Part shown: piece after piece, positions 36,529 through 48,302 of the stretch
How positions within the stretch are numbered: position 1 is the stretch's first letter
Layout: every line of letters starts with the position of its first letter
Assembly (NCBI GenBank): GCA_003117195.1
Contig: BDSI01000001.1
Coordinates: 1,753,765-1,817,764 of the forward strand
Source: Eudorina sp. 2006-703-Eu-15
Taxonomy: Eukaryota; Chlorophyta; Chlorophyceae; Chlamydomonadales; Volvocaceae
Direction of reading: 5' to 3'
Length of the DNA stretch: 64,000 nt
Made by a program: the position numbers and the translations under genes
Notes under the pieces: generated by a model
Told to the model about the DNA's origin: nothing
The model's database searches: none
The model's input: only the letters and a program-made list of their open reading frames with translations

Positions 36529-39500
36529 GGAGCGCAACTGCCAGGGGAGGCCGGGCCCCCCATGCCCGACCATTGCGGGTGGCGTCCCACAATGTGGGAG
36601 GCCTCCGAGTTGCCGAGGGACGTGCAGCAGCACGCCTCGAAGCAGCGGTCCAACTATGGGCTGAATTACAACTCGACGTGGTCTGTCTGCAAGAAACACA
36701 TCACGTCTCAGAGGAAGATCAGGCCCTCCTGCAGCACGCGCTCAGCTGCGCTGCAGAGCGTCGACACCTACCGGGCTGGCTCATCGCTGCCTCCTCGTGG
36801 TCAAGTGCGGGGCCACGTACGGCAGGAGTAGCCATCCTCGTCCGGGCGAACCTGCTCCCCCGAGCCACCCTCGCAGCTAGCCCTCCACCGCCGGGTGTTC
36901 CATCCGGGTGGTTCACAGCGTGCAGCTTTCAGTGGGGCGGTCACCGTCTGCAGATATGCTGTATGTACTTCCCCCAGGCCAGCAGAGAAGGAGCCGCCTC
37001 CCTGCGCCAGCAACTATGCCAGGCCTGCCTCGCCCCCACAGCAACAGCTGCGGCTGGCGATGGCACGGTTGTGCTGTGGGGGGCGACTTCAACTTTGTGG
37101 AAAACCCAGCCCTGGACTGCTCCGCCGGACCGGGGGGCCGCGCTGGTGACGCGACCCCGTCCCAGTATCTCCAGGCAGCTGGAACCGGTGCGGCGATGGT
37201 CGACAGCTTCCGCGTGACGCATCCGCAACGACGCGAGTACACACACCTGTACCGCGCACCTCACCCTGGCGGCTCCCGACTGGACCGCATCTACATCCCG
37301 GAGGTCGCAAGCCCCTTCATTCACCGAGCCACCATCCCCACCGCGTCCCCGTCAGACCACCGCCTTGCCCTCTTACACCTATCGGCGCGACCGCAGCCCC
37401 CAATCCAGAAGGTGCCCCGCCGCCTTCGCCTCCACTTCCTCTCGCACCCAGACCTTAAACGGTCCCTGGGAGACTGGCTGGACGAGCAGGTGGACGCTGC
37501 ACCTATCGGGGAACAACAACAAGACCAAGAAATCCTGGATTGGTGGCCCGGGTTCAAGCGGCGACTCACAGCCCAGGTGGCGCAGCTGAATCGTGAGGCT
37601 CAGACCCGGCGCAGCCGACCCACAGCCAGCGTGCAACAGCTGACGGAGGCGGCAAAGGAGGCCACCAAAGCTCTGGATGAACACCCTGCAGATGCAGCCC
37701 GCCTGGCGGCGGCCGTGGAAGCCCAGGTAGCCGTACAGAAAGGCATGCACGCCGCAGGGGGGGCCGAGGTGCTCGCAGCCAGGCGGAAATGGATCAGCGA
37801 CGGCGAGCGGCCCTCCCCGGCGCTCACTAAGCTTGTCCATGACACCGGCAGCGGAGGAGATGCAGGTGGCCCAGGTCCCTCCGTTCTGCGAGACCCCAAC
37901 ACGGGCCAACTCGCCAGCGACCCCGCACGAGTGGCCCAAATCATTGCAGACTATTGGCGGGACGTCAGCGCCCTGCCATCAGAGGCCGAGCTGCCGACGG
38001 CAGTGAAGCAGCAAGCACAGGCGCAGGTCCTGGAGGCCCTACAGGCCCACCCCCTACGCCTACCGGAGGACCCGGGGGACACCGTCGGCCATCCTGAGGT
38101 CGCCACCGAGGAGGTACTGGCGGCCCTCAAGGCCACGCCACGGGGCAAGGCACCAGGATGGGATGGACTGCCCGTTGAGCTATACAAGGCCTTCAGCAGG
38201 CAGTGCGCTCCCCTGATGGCCGCTGTATACACAGCCATCGGTAGGACTGGCTGCATGCCGGCAAGGTTCACAGACGGCATTATCAAGGTACTGTTCAAAA
38301 AAGGCGACCCCACGCAGCCGGGAAACTACCGCCCTATCACCCTTCTCAACACCGACTACCGCACCCTCGCCAAAATACTGGCAGCGCGCCTGGGGCCCGC
38401 CCTCAACACCGCCATCTCCGCCGAGCAGACGGCCTTCCTGCCGGGCCGCCTGATTGGCTACAATATCTTCACCCTCCGCCACCTCCCCCATCTCCTCCGC
38501 CGGCAAGGGCGCGCAGCCATCGTCGCCTTCCTGGACTTCGCCAAAGCGTACGACACCGTCCACCGCGACTTTTTGGAGGCTGCGATGCGGGAACTGGGCG
38601 CATCTGAAAACCTGCGCAAGTGGGTCTCGACTCTCCTGTCGGACACACGGGCGCAGACACTGGTGGGAGGCCGGCTCTCCCACCCGGTCCACATGGCGGC
38701 GGGCGTACGGCAGGGATGCCCCTTGGCCCCCCTGCTGTATCTCTTTGTAGCGCAAGCCCTTCTGTCATGGCTGCAGCGGAACAACATCGGGATCCGAATG
38801 AGTCCCGCAGACGAGGACCGCATGACAGCGGTTCAGTTCGCAGACGACGGCCAGGTCCTTCTGGAAGGGGAGGCGACTGTCCCGGCGTTTCTTGAGGCCA
38901 TGCAAACCTTCGCGCAAGCAGCTGGGCAACGGTTGAACCGAGACAAGGTGGAACTCCTGAAGATTGGATCCGAGCAGCCGCAACCACCGGCACCGGGACC
39001 GAACGCCGCCACGATTGCAGGGCTCCGACAGGTCTCGGCAGCCACCGCTCTCGGTATCCGATTCTCGAACTCTCCAGCCCTCCTTGCCCCCACCCGGCAG
39101 CAGTCCCTCTTGACAGCCCGACAACGCATGGACCGCCTCACCAGACCGCCGCTGACTGTATTCGGTCGCTGTGCGGGGGCTTCTGCCTACGCACTCCAAC
39201 TGGATACGTACCACTGGGAACATGGCGGCCTCCCCACACAAGGCGAGGAGGAACAACTGGAGAGCTGGGCCGCGGCCGTCGGGGACCGGCGGGTCAGCCC
39301 GGTGACGCCTTGCCAACGCCTAACGGGCGTCCCCCGACAGCTGCTCTATGGCCACCCGGCCACGGGCGGTTTCGGACTCTTGCCACTCAAAGCCCACTGC
39401 TACGCGCGGGAGGCTGTGTGGGCGACACGCCTGGCCCGGTCGGTGGGCCAACCGCCAGGGGTGCGCGGCCACCCGTGGGCGCAGGTGACGGCCACCTACC

Positions 39501-40930
39501 TTCGGCACCACCACCCGAATCTTAGCCCCAGCTCAGTACTGACGGCAGGCCCACCAGACAGCGCGGACACGCTGCCTGGATTGGCATCGCTGCCGCAGGA
39601 CATCCGCAGAATCATGGGGGCCCTCAGCCGCCTCCCGCCGGTGCAAGATGTGGACTCATCCCCACTCCCGGCGGCCGGCGACTGGTGCTTCAACATCCCC
39701 TTGTGGGGGAACCCACTCCTACCTAACACCACTCCGGGGGCAGCGGACGATGGCATGGAGGACCGCACAGGCGACACGGACCCGGACTTCACGCCGGTGG
39801 AGACGCGGGACACCGCGGACCCGCCAGCGTGGCCCGGCCTGGAGAGGCGGCACACACGCCTGGCAGCATGCGGGAAGCTTCGCACAGTTGGGGACGCAGT
39901 GCGGGTCGCGCGTGCAGCCGGCGAGGCACCCGCAGCCGGTGCTGGATGGGACGCGTGGGTCCGCGACCACCTGGGTCCACAGGGGTCCATGACCTTAAGG
40001 CGGAGGCCGACCCTGACGGCCATCCACTGTCTACTCGCCGACATCAGCGACGAGTGGCGGGGAGCTGCAGCAGCGGTGCTGGACCATCCCGAGCGGGCGG
40101 GGGACCTGGAGTCTGAGGAAGAGACCCGTCGGCGGCTTGTGGACCGGATGGGGTGGAGGCTAGCCAACTCGCTGACGGTCAAGCTTAGTGGCCTGACGGT
40201 CCGGCTGGCGACACAGCTGCAGATGCAGGAGGTGGCGGCCGCACGGGCACGACAGCATGCGGAATACGAGCAGGAGGCCAGGGGACAGCTTGAGACAGAC
40301 GGAGTGGCTGGGCCCCCGGCATTCAGCATGCCTGCCACTCTACAGCGGCTTTGGGCCATCAAGTGGGAACGAGAGCACAAAGAAACACTGTGGCGCCTGG
40401 CGGTTGACGGGGTCCCGCTGCCTGGCAACAGCCACCTCCACAACGCCCACCCCGAGGCGTGCGGGTGTGGCGAGTACGGCGGTGCGGGGCCCCACCCGTG
40501 TTCACCACGGGCACACCATTTCTGGGCATGCCCGGTCGCTCAGGCAGTGATACAGCAGATCGGGGTACACGTTCCGGGCCCCATCACCCGAGCCAACGTG
40601 TGGCTGGCTGAGCCGCCACAGGGGGTACAGCAAGGGGTTTGGGACATCGTTGCCCTAGCGGCGCTGACGGCCATGGAGCGGGCGAGGGTGGGGTTACGTG
40701 CAGCGACCCTCCACGGCGGCGCACAGCCCGTGCCGGGGGCGCCGGCTGCCCCGTCGCCGGTTGATGTAGCTAAGGCGCGCGCAGTCATGGAGTTCTGGCA
40801 GCGGGTGGCCAGTTTCGCAGAACTGGGCCGACCGCGACGGGGATGGGAGGGGGTGGGACCGGACCACCCAATCCTATCGGTGGTGGACGGCCGGATCCGC
40901 TGCGTGCAGCCAGTAGACGTAGACTCGTGA
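36525..40930 (+). CDS. LINE ORF2: APE endonuclease-reverse transcriptase, one frameshift
   Basis: Target-primed retrotransposition enzyme, ~1468 aa if the shift is ignored. From ATG 36525 the endonuclease starts with RVASHNVGGL, QLDVVCLQETHH and CCMYFPQ. Coding then moves frame near G6 at 37078-37083, one G fewer than needed, and continues as GGDFNFVENPALD, SRLDRIYIP and SDHRLAL. The RT follows: GNYRPITLLNTDYR, FLDFAKAYDTVHRDF, GVRQGCPLAPLLY and catalytic FADD (about 38841-38852). A C-terminal Cys/His cluster (CGCGEY...PCSPRAHHFWACP) is typical of LINEs. Start ATG overlaps the ORF1 stop (ATGA). No RNase H domain was noticed. Whether the shift is real or a homopolymer sequencing error cannot be told here. 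Confidence 0.93.
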
Positions 40931-41556
40931 TGGATAGATAGCAGCGCGAGACGCTAGGGGGTAGGGATTGGGACTAGGGAAGCCCACTTCCGGGCACGAT
41001 GGGGATCCGAGGGTGCCCGAGGAGGGTCGGGCCCGACCAGTGGGAGTTGGCAGCGAGCGGGACGTGTAGGCGAGGGCCGCTTGCGACGGGAAGGGGTGTA
41101 CGACAGGGAAGCTTGCGTGGTGATGTGCTGCCTTGTGCAAACCATAGCCCCATCATGGAGCACCCGACTGCATACCCGGACCCAGCAAGGCCTGACGCGT
41201 GCGAGCCGCCTCGCTCTGGCTCAGCTGGGCAGGCAGGCCTGCCGAAGGGTGCAACCCTAGCTATTACGATTAGGTTAGGACGCGGGACCAGGCTAGTTTT
41301 ACCGCACCAAGCAGGGGCGCGCCTCCGAAACGCGCCCTGGGTGCTGCAAGGACTTGAGGAGGTTGAACAGCGGACTGCGAGGCGCAGACCGCCCGGGATG
41401 GGCCTTCGCCCACTCCCTTGAGGGGGCACAGCGGTCACCGATCCTCAGAGGCCCCTTACGCCCCTTTCCCCCGTATCCGGGGAAAGTGCTTCGGCGGTCT
41501 CCCGTATGGGGCGGGTTAGCGCCCCCGGCCAGTGTCGGCCCGGCAGATATGTAACG

Positions 41557-41559
<3 letters not shown>
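40931..41559 (+). other. LINE 3' UTR
   Basis: It contains the tail block GTGCTTCGGCGGTCTCCCG, GGGTTAGCGCCCCCGGCCAG and CGGCAGATATGTAACGATTC shared by all main-subfamily copies. Compared with 4023-4690 and 34876-35433, this copy lacks about 39 bp between GATCCTC and AGAGGCCCC (around 41446). Confidence 0.85.
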
Positions 41560-41650
<91 letters not shown>

Positions 41651-41652
<2 letters not shown>

Positions 41653-44265
41653 AAATAATTACAGGAACTAACTGCGATGAACCCGAAACCTTAGGCGCCG
41701 ACTGTATGTGTGCAGTCCTTCGTGCTTCTGTCGTTCGTCAGTAGATAGCATTTATGAAATTTGTGTCATGTGCTGCGCTGGCTAGCTACGGCAAACGGCA
41801 TTGACCACGCACAATGAACGACCACTGTTTTGCCTGGTTTAAAACCATGCGGCGGGGGCGCGCTTGATTGAGAGCTGCTGCTAGCTACGTACTGAACATG
41901 TATGATGTGTTCATTATGTTCCATGTATGTCCGGCGGGGCCTGCTGCCGCGCGCCCTGTTGTGTCCCGCCCTTCGCCGCGCTCGGTCGTCACCGGCACCG
42001 ACGACACACCGGGCGACTCAATCAAATATATACCGACGATTTCAGAAGCAAGCAAGAGGTATGCTCGCTCGCTGGCTCCTTTCGCGGTCGTGTTCTTGTT
42101 TGTGAGTGATGGCCGCGCCTACCTGGCGCAGCTCGCTTGCTTGTCCGTCCGACGGACTAGTAATCAGTAAGCGAGTCCCCTACTGCTGATGCGTGTGTCG
42201 GACGGTATTACGTACCGACCCAATGTCGATCGTCAACTCGAGTTGCGCGTCCTCCGCCCATCAAGCCGTTATTATTACTGCATTCATCATCATGCACGCA
42301 CGCACTTCCTTCGTTTCCATGCAGAGGGACAGACAAGAAACGTGCTGCAGTGTGGTCGGTGTGCGTGTGCGGTGCGTGTGATGAAGTGGTTAGTGTTCTC
42401 ATCCGTCCGTCAGGCACGCTGGCAGGCAGGCATGAGAAGCGTGCAGTAAAAGGTAACTGAGCCGCGAGAAGCGAAGTCCAGCGTAACAGGCGATGCAGGC
42501 GAGCGACGGAAGTAAATGACAACCGGGATATATACCCGGAACCCGAAACCCAAATTACCGACATGACAACCAGATGGCAGTGAATGGTGACGGCGACGTC
42601 GCGTCGAGGACAAACGCAGCAGAAGACCAGCAGCCGCATCCGCGAGCGACCGTTGACGCGACTGAGGCGGGCGCCAGAGCTCCGGTAGCAACCGCCGGCG
42701 GAATGACTGTCGTATAGCGTGTAGCGTGTGTCAGATAGAGTTGTATCGATGGGCAGCAGCAGCTGAACGTACTACACTACTGTTACTAGCTACTGGTTGG
42801 CAGACCAAATATGCAATCAGTGAATAAGCCTGCTGGTTTAGCCTAGCCTGGCGCAAGTGTGACTGGATGGGCGACGTACGACACCGCGCGAATAGACGCA
42901 TGCAGCCCATCCAGATGAAGCAGCCCATCCATCCATCAATCCATCAATCCCCACGCTGCTGCAGCTGGCATGGCAGCAGCCCACCTCATTCGTTCTTGAT
43001 TCCGGATGTAGACGGGGTATGTATTCCGGACGGCGGCGGGGTACTCAGGTACACTGCGAAGTACTCGGGTACACTGCCGGCGGACGACGGCGGGGTACTT
43101 CGGTACTCAGGATTCTGGATGGATGGCGTTTTGTATTATATATTCGCTACGGACGGACGGACGGACGGACTGGTACATACGCCGGGCGTAGGCAGGTACG
43201 TATGTACTTACGCCGTTGCACGTTTCGCAGTTTGCCTTACTTAACACCCACCGACCACTGCTCTCTGGACAGCGCACACGCACGCACGACTCCTTCCTTT
43301 CTTGTCCGCGCGCCCTACCTGGGACGCGCGGTGTATTCATCCTAGCTGCCTCAGCTTGAGGCAGTACACCGGATCATGCCGCTTACCTAGGTGGAGGATG
43401 GCTGGAGTGCTTGCTTGTATGTGTCTTTACGTAGTTCCTGCAATCCTGCAGTGAAGGATCGCGAAAGGTGGCGCCGCAGGCGGCTGTCTACATAATGATA
43501 TATCCGCCGAAGAGCGACCGCTATATCGCGGAATGCGAATGTGGGTATATGTGTGCGTGGGCACTGAATGAAGTGGCACGCACTTTGATCTGCTTGGATA
43601 ATCGCGACTCACGATTATTCCACTTTATTACTTACCGCGCGCACATGCAAGTATGCGTTCGTGCGTGATGCGTACGTCCGAACAGCAACACATTATTTGG
43701 GGACCATCGATTTCACCCTAGTTGTAGTCGTTGTGGCGCGGCGGAAAGGGTGGTGGCCGAGGCGGTGGCCGCGGGGCTCACGGCGACGCAGATGCGATGA
43801 AGGAATAGGGGATTGGCAGGCGTAATTTGGGAACGGCAGGTTCAGACGAATACCTAGCTAGCGGAAGCGTGGATCTTTAGTAGTAATACAAAAGGATATT
43901 GGGTCAGGTTGGGACTCGGACCCAAAGCACAGTATGTAAGTGGCGGCACCTGCCCCTGCCCTGTGAGCTTTTGTGCACCGCGGACCTCACAATCCGCGTG
44001 TCGTATCTTGATACGACAGATCGTGCATATCTGTGTCCTCCTAGAGAACTCCAAAGCCATTACGACATACCACATAATGCTTTGGTTATAATTTATAATT
44101 TGCGATCCAGCTTAATTCTAGGATCGGTTAACTCACGTTATTGGTAAGGCCCGTGGGTCAGACCCGCGAAATCGCTAAGTCCGAAGCACGGTCTTACAGG
44201 ACCGGTCGCCCCGTCCTCTTTCTGTCTGTCTGCTGCGGGTTCACCTAGCTACCCGCTGCCCGATT
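41651..44265. other. Gene-free stretch
   Basis: No credible gene. It contains near-tandem GGTACTC-rich sequence (43015-43110), a GGAC run (about 43152-43170) and a 20-bp palindrome TGTCGTATCTTGATACGACA at about 43998. Around 44145-44212, AAGGCCCGTGGGTC...GGTCTTACAG loosely resembles the terminal repeat of the mini-retrotransposon at 46297, which I cannot confirm. Confidence 0.4.
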
Positions 44266-44607
44266 GGGGGCTCCAGAGGCGGTAGCTGGGTAATGGGGAG
44301 CCTGTGTGTGTGTGGGCGTCGTCCCCCGTGCTTGGCTTTATCCATTTACTTCTGGGAATCCCGCCCGTTGCTGTGCCTATCCCTTTGGTAGTGTTGCCCC
44401 GCGCCGCTGTGCGCATCTGCTTGCGTCAGTGGCTGTCTGCTGCTGGGTGGGGTTATGGCCCCCTGTATTTTTGTTCGCGGCGTTGAGGTGTGGGGGTACC
44501 GACCCCGCCACCTTGTCGGTGGGGCCTGCTGGGGCCTGCCCTGGTACATATACACCGTTTTCGGGGTCCGTTTTCGGGGTCCGCTGTAACATTCATTCAT
44601 TCATTCA
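44266..44607 (+). mobile_element. (CATT)n-tailed retroelement copy 1
   Basis: About 70-80% like 50025-50330 over the length: GGTAGCTGGGTAATGGG, GTGCTTGGCTTTATCCA, GTGCCTATCCCTTTG, GTAGTGTTGCCCCGC, GCGTTGAGGTGTGG, GGTGGGGCCTGCTGGGGC, then GGGGTCCGCTGTAAC and ATTCATTCATTCATTC. No coding sequence. A SINE or the 3' end of a LINE is possible; the TGTAAC-plus-microsatellite end mirrors the (AC)n LINE. Confidence 0.8.
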
Positions 44608-44682
44608 CATGCTGTCCAGCCATGCCTTCATGCGTGTCGGTGTACGGTACTCGAATACCGTACATGGCGAGATAGATACACG

Positions 44683-44778
44683 GCTGGCGGCAGTCAAGCC
44701 GTTCGACGAAAGCTCTCGGTTCCAGAGATCTCTGGAACCGAGAGCTTTCGTCGAACGGCTTGCTTGAATGCCGCCAGC
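44683..44778. repeat. 96-bp fold-back with a perfect 66-bp palindrome
   Basis: Positions 44696-44761 equal their own reverse complement exactly (33-bp arms meeting at AGAGATCTCT, no spacer). The pairing extends outward imperfectly to GCTGGCGGCA (44683) and TGCCGCCAGC (44769). Just upstream, 44641-44664, TGTACGGTA and TACCGTACA form a smaller hairpin. It may be a MITE-like fold-back or a small-RNA hairpin source, neither of which is shown. Confidence 0.95.
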
Positions 44779-46291
44779 GATGTTGATAGATAGATAGCAT
44801 CCGTCGATGAAACACCGTATCGTAAGGCGGCAGAGTCCGTTCGTGGTTGGTCACTTCGATAATGCGTGTCTTCATGTACGACTAGTACGGTAGGGTCTCG
44901 CTGCGCAAACAACGAAGACATCCGTCGATCAGAACCCTCCGATAGATCCAAGCAACCAATCAGCAACGAACAGGCTCGCTTGCGGCCGTGCGGCGGCCAT
45001 ACCCCCGTGTCTTGACGCACGCACAGACATCGCATCGGGCACGTGTAAGCTCGCGCGGCGGCGGCTCCGTCATTTCAGTAAGAACGTAACTGGACTGTCA
45101 ACGCCTACCTGTCGATGTGGAACGACTGAAACCGTCCGTCGTCTTCGCTTCCGATCTAGTTCGTTTCCTGCTGTGCCGATCGATTGCACTTCATCGCTTG
45201 CTTGGCGACTCGGGCACTCCGTCGGCAGGCAGCATGCCCACGCACGTACCGGACGGTCGAGCAACGGTCGGACTCGAGAAGCACGCGCGAGCTGGCGCGG
45301 GGAGCCCGGAATTAAATGAAGCTTTCTTTCTTTGGGGCTCCACAATCCAAACGAAAAGCGGCAGTACATAGTGATCCCGAGCTGACTCATCAGCGTTCAG
45401 AGCCGCACGGATGCCTATGAATAACCATACCTTACGTAATGCCCCTGCCTCCCGAAATAAGCCAGCTATCATTTTTTGCGCATACTGCCGTACATACCGT
45501 AGTGCGTTACAGCAGTTGAGTCACTACCCGCTTCGGATACGCTAACGTCCATCGAACGGCAATCTCCGGCCGAAACCCCCTCCCAACAACAACCCAGTTG
45601 GTAAGTTGCACTAGTGGCCGCTAGCATCAACATCGTACCTTGTGTTGCACCGAGTGTGGGTGGCTGCGCCGCTCACACAACCTCCATGCACGCGTAACAG
45701 TACAGTGCTCGTGGCGTGTCGACAACGAACGTTCGTTGTCTGCGGGCGGGCTGGGGGATCTCAGAGGCTGCTGTCCCAGCAGCAAGACAAACCTCTCAGT
45801 ACAGGTAAATACTATTGTCAGTCAACTAAGACATGCTCGCACGAGGTGTTAAGGGGAAAGCGGATCACGCACTTGATTTCGCTCGTCCCATGTCGTACAC
45901 ATGTCCGTGGTTCGAGTCCCGGCTCCCTCGCTCGCTCCCCGCCATGTGATTATTCGGCGGGTCTGGCGCGGTTTCCAGCAGGAGAGCGAGGCAATCCTGG
46001 CGCGCCGGTAACCTGGTGTGTTTGCCGGTATAGCTGCATGAGAGCATGATTCCCCCGCGGGTGATGGAGGATGGGTGTGCGCGCAGTCCTTGCGTGATAG
46101 GGGTTCATAAGATGAGGCGCCTACGAGCTATCTGGGCCCGTTGGAACACCCGGTCCGCCTTGTAACGATTACTGTACTACTGTACCGGAACGGGGTAGGT
46201 TGTTCCCTGGTACAGTGGGTGCAGGGTGTGTTTCGGTGCAATTGTGGAGCCTGCACGAATGTCTGTTGCTCCATGGTGGCGCGGTTTCATT
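44779..46291. other. Gene-free stretch with a possible tRNA-derived SINE head
   Basis: No gene is seen. At 45720-45739 there is a 20-bp palindrome, GACAACGAACGTTCGTTGTC. At about 45890-45930 GTCGTACACATGTCCGTGGTTCGAGTCCCGG contains an exact B-box (GGTTCGAGTCC). A diverged relative lies at 48645-48677, but no cloverleaf can be folded. It could be a SINE head. Confidence 0.35.
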
Positions 46292-46593
46292 TTTGCTGTA
46301 AGACCTAAAGGCTAATCCCGCGGATGCTCTGGCACCGGGCTTACACTCCCCCCCCTTAGGAGCAAGCCGTCCTCGGCGCCAGGCATTGGGCCACCCCACC
46401 GTATGACGGTTTTACCAGATTAGCACGGGTTCGTACCGTCCTTGATCCACCACACAAGGGCCGGTAATGGCTGCGCCAGGGATCGAACCGCCGACCTTAA
46501 TCCACCACATAAGGGTACGGCACTGGTCTCGATACCAAATGTAAGACCTAAAGGCTAATCCCGCGGTTGCTCTGGCACCGGGCTTACATTTGC
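46292..46593 (-). mobile_element. 292-bp TRIM/SMART-type LTR mini-retrotransposon with 5-bp TSD
   Basis: Two 49-bp direct repeats (46297-46345 and 46540-46588, one mismatch) start with TGTAAG and end with CTTACA. They are flanked by identical TTTGC (46292-46296 and 46589-46593), a 5-bp target duplication. Read on the minus strand, the 5' LTR is followed by TTTGGTATCGAGACC (46539-46525), a good initiator-Met-tRNA primer-binding site as in plant TRIMs. The 3' LTR is preceded by a polypurine tract, AAGGGGGGGGAG (46357-46346). The 194-bp interior is non-coding and contains a partial internal duplication (GATCCACCACACAAGGG / AATCCACCACATAAGGG). It would depend on proteins from an autonomous LTR element. 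The structure is complete. Confidence 0.93.
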
Positions 46594-46599
46594 AGAGTA

Positions 46600-46668
46600 G
46601 TGTGAGGAGGCTGCGGCTGTCACCGATGGCGATGACCCGCGGGGTCCACTGTAACATCATTAATAATG
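46600..46668 (+). mobile_element. Tail fragment of an ATTAAT-ended element
   Basis: GAGGCTGCGGCTGTCACCGATG, GACCCGCGGGGTCCACTGTAAC and ATCATTAATAATGG. Relatives are at 20655-20730 (+) and 54705-54765 (-). TGTAAC again directly precedes a simple-repeat end. Confidence 0.6.
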
Positions 46669-48302
46669 GTACAGGTAGGCGTCTGTAGTGCGTGGCTTGG
46701 ATAGATTATCTCGCTATCCAGGAACAAACTACGTCAAGGTATATTTGCTACGCACGCAAGTACTGCTGCCAGCAAAGCAACACTTTTGTGATGCGCCCCA
46801 TCAGCAGGCGCACGTATGTGTGTATATGTACGGGAGGGAGTAGCTAGACGATGCGACGTACACGCCGCCGCCGCCGCATTCCGCCATCCAGCAGACAGGC
46901 TTCTGCGTGGGGTGTTCTGGGTGGGTATGTCTGTACTAAGACGCAGCAGACGAACGGCGGGACCGGCCCACGCAAGCAATCACGCACTACTGGTTTGTTT
47001 ACTCCATCCCTATATTTATATCGAAGTTCCTGATCTTTCATTCCTCAGTCGCTGATAACCTACCTGGCGATGTCTTCGCTCCTGCGCTGTGAATCCCGCC
47101 AGCCAGCGAGTCTCGGACGATAGATAGATCGCGAGAGAGATCTGGCGCGTGCGCCCAACTACGTACATACTTGCAATCAGCGTACAAATTTAAGATCCCT
47201 TTTGGGGTCGGTCGCTGTAATGTTCATTCATTCATTTAAGATGTCCCAATAAACCTACCTATCTCTTCCAGCATGTGCTACTCAGCATATATAAATTTAT
47301 CGATGTCAACCGTGCTCATCACCTACGTAACAGTGGTTGGACCAAGGTATATACGCGCTATGAACAAGGAAGATCGGTGCATCTGCCTTGCTAACAGTCC
47401 GCCGATGGTAAATGTAGGCGGGACGGGCCACCCAACGAGAAACGGTGGATTTCACCTTGCGGAATGAGTCCCAATAAATTTATTTTGTATTGCTGTTATT
47501 GGATACTACCACTTCAATGCGCCTCGGGTCTTTCGATTTATTTCGTTGTATTGTATACAGTACGTGTCATGTTAGGGACCGGATATTTATATTACCGCGA
47601 ATCACAAGCAATTCAAATTTGACTGCACTGATTCTGTGCAATAAATCAAGCGTCACTGCTTCAGATAGGGAAAATTCATATGTTTCCCGGACGGACAAGA
47701 GCTGGCCTCGCTCCTGCAACCCATGCACAAATGCCGATGGCATCTTTCGTTTGTCATAATTGAATATGCAATATTAAACTACCATTCATAAGAATTATTT
47801 CTCTGGACGGCAAACCCTGGTGAATCCTGCCGTTCTCAGCAGGGCGGGTTCCGGCACGCACGTTCGAGCGTATAGAGCGTAGGCAGGATGCTATGGATGG
47901 GCGCCGCATAACTTCTGCCAACAGATTGCTTATTATTATCCACAGACTCGTACCCGCCGGAGAGCCATGATTTAAAGTTTTGACTTGGCAGTATAAAGCC
48001 TAATAATATTTAAGATAACCCTGTATGTGGAGGTAACGCGGGGCGCGCTGGCTCTCGATCGCACTGTCTGAAACGCGCATGGCGCGGAAACAAAGACGGA
48101 ATTGATGCGCGTAAGATAGAGCTATCTCGGACAAATTCTTCCTTATTTATTTATTTATTATCATTAGGTGGCGTTTATGTTTGGTCAGCATGCAACAATA
48201 CAACCGGCCGTAAAACGAAGTCAGCCATACAGTATAACATAAGCTGCCATAAAAGCTGCTGCTCGTTTGCATCAATCATCGTTGAATGCGTGGCTTCGGT
48301 GC
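46669..48302. other. AT-richer gene-free stretch
   Basis: No gene recognised. At 47200-47240 GGGGTCGGTCGCTGTAATGTTCATTCATTCATT is another (CATT)n-type tail fragment. The sequence from about 47.2 to 48.2 kb is clearly AT-richer than the window average. Confidence 0.4.

Larger units (their letters stand above)
35520..41650 (+). mobile_element. Nearly full-length L1-like LINE with two ORFs and (AC)n tail
   Basis: Non-LTR retrotransposon of about 6.1 kb: ORF1 (35521-36528), ORF2 (36525-40930), ~630-nt 3' UTR, tail block with ATATGTAACGATTC, and AC at 41560-41650. The 5' junction lies directly against the AC tail of the preceding copy. ORF1 lacks an ATG start, so the element is probably slightly 5'-truncated. 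One frameshift in ORF2 would inactivate it. APE-type endonuclease, RT with FADD and a two-ORF layout place it near the L1 group; clade assignment needs a tree. Confidence 0.93.

Noticed and set aside
45890..45935. tRNA gene
   Set aside because: A B-box is present, but the T stem has mismatches and no acceptor or D stem can be paired.
46425..46490. tRNA gene on the minus strand (GGTTCGATCCC)
   Set aside because: It lies inside the 292-bp mini-retrotransposon and has no paired T stem (GGCGG against CCTGG), so the box is coincidental or fossil.
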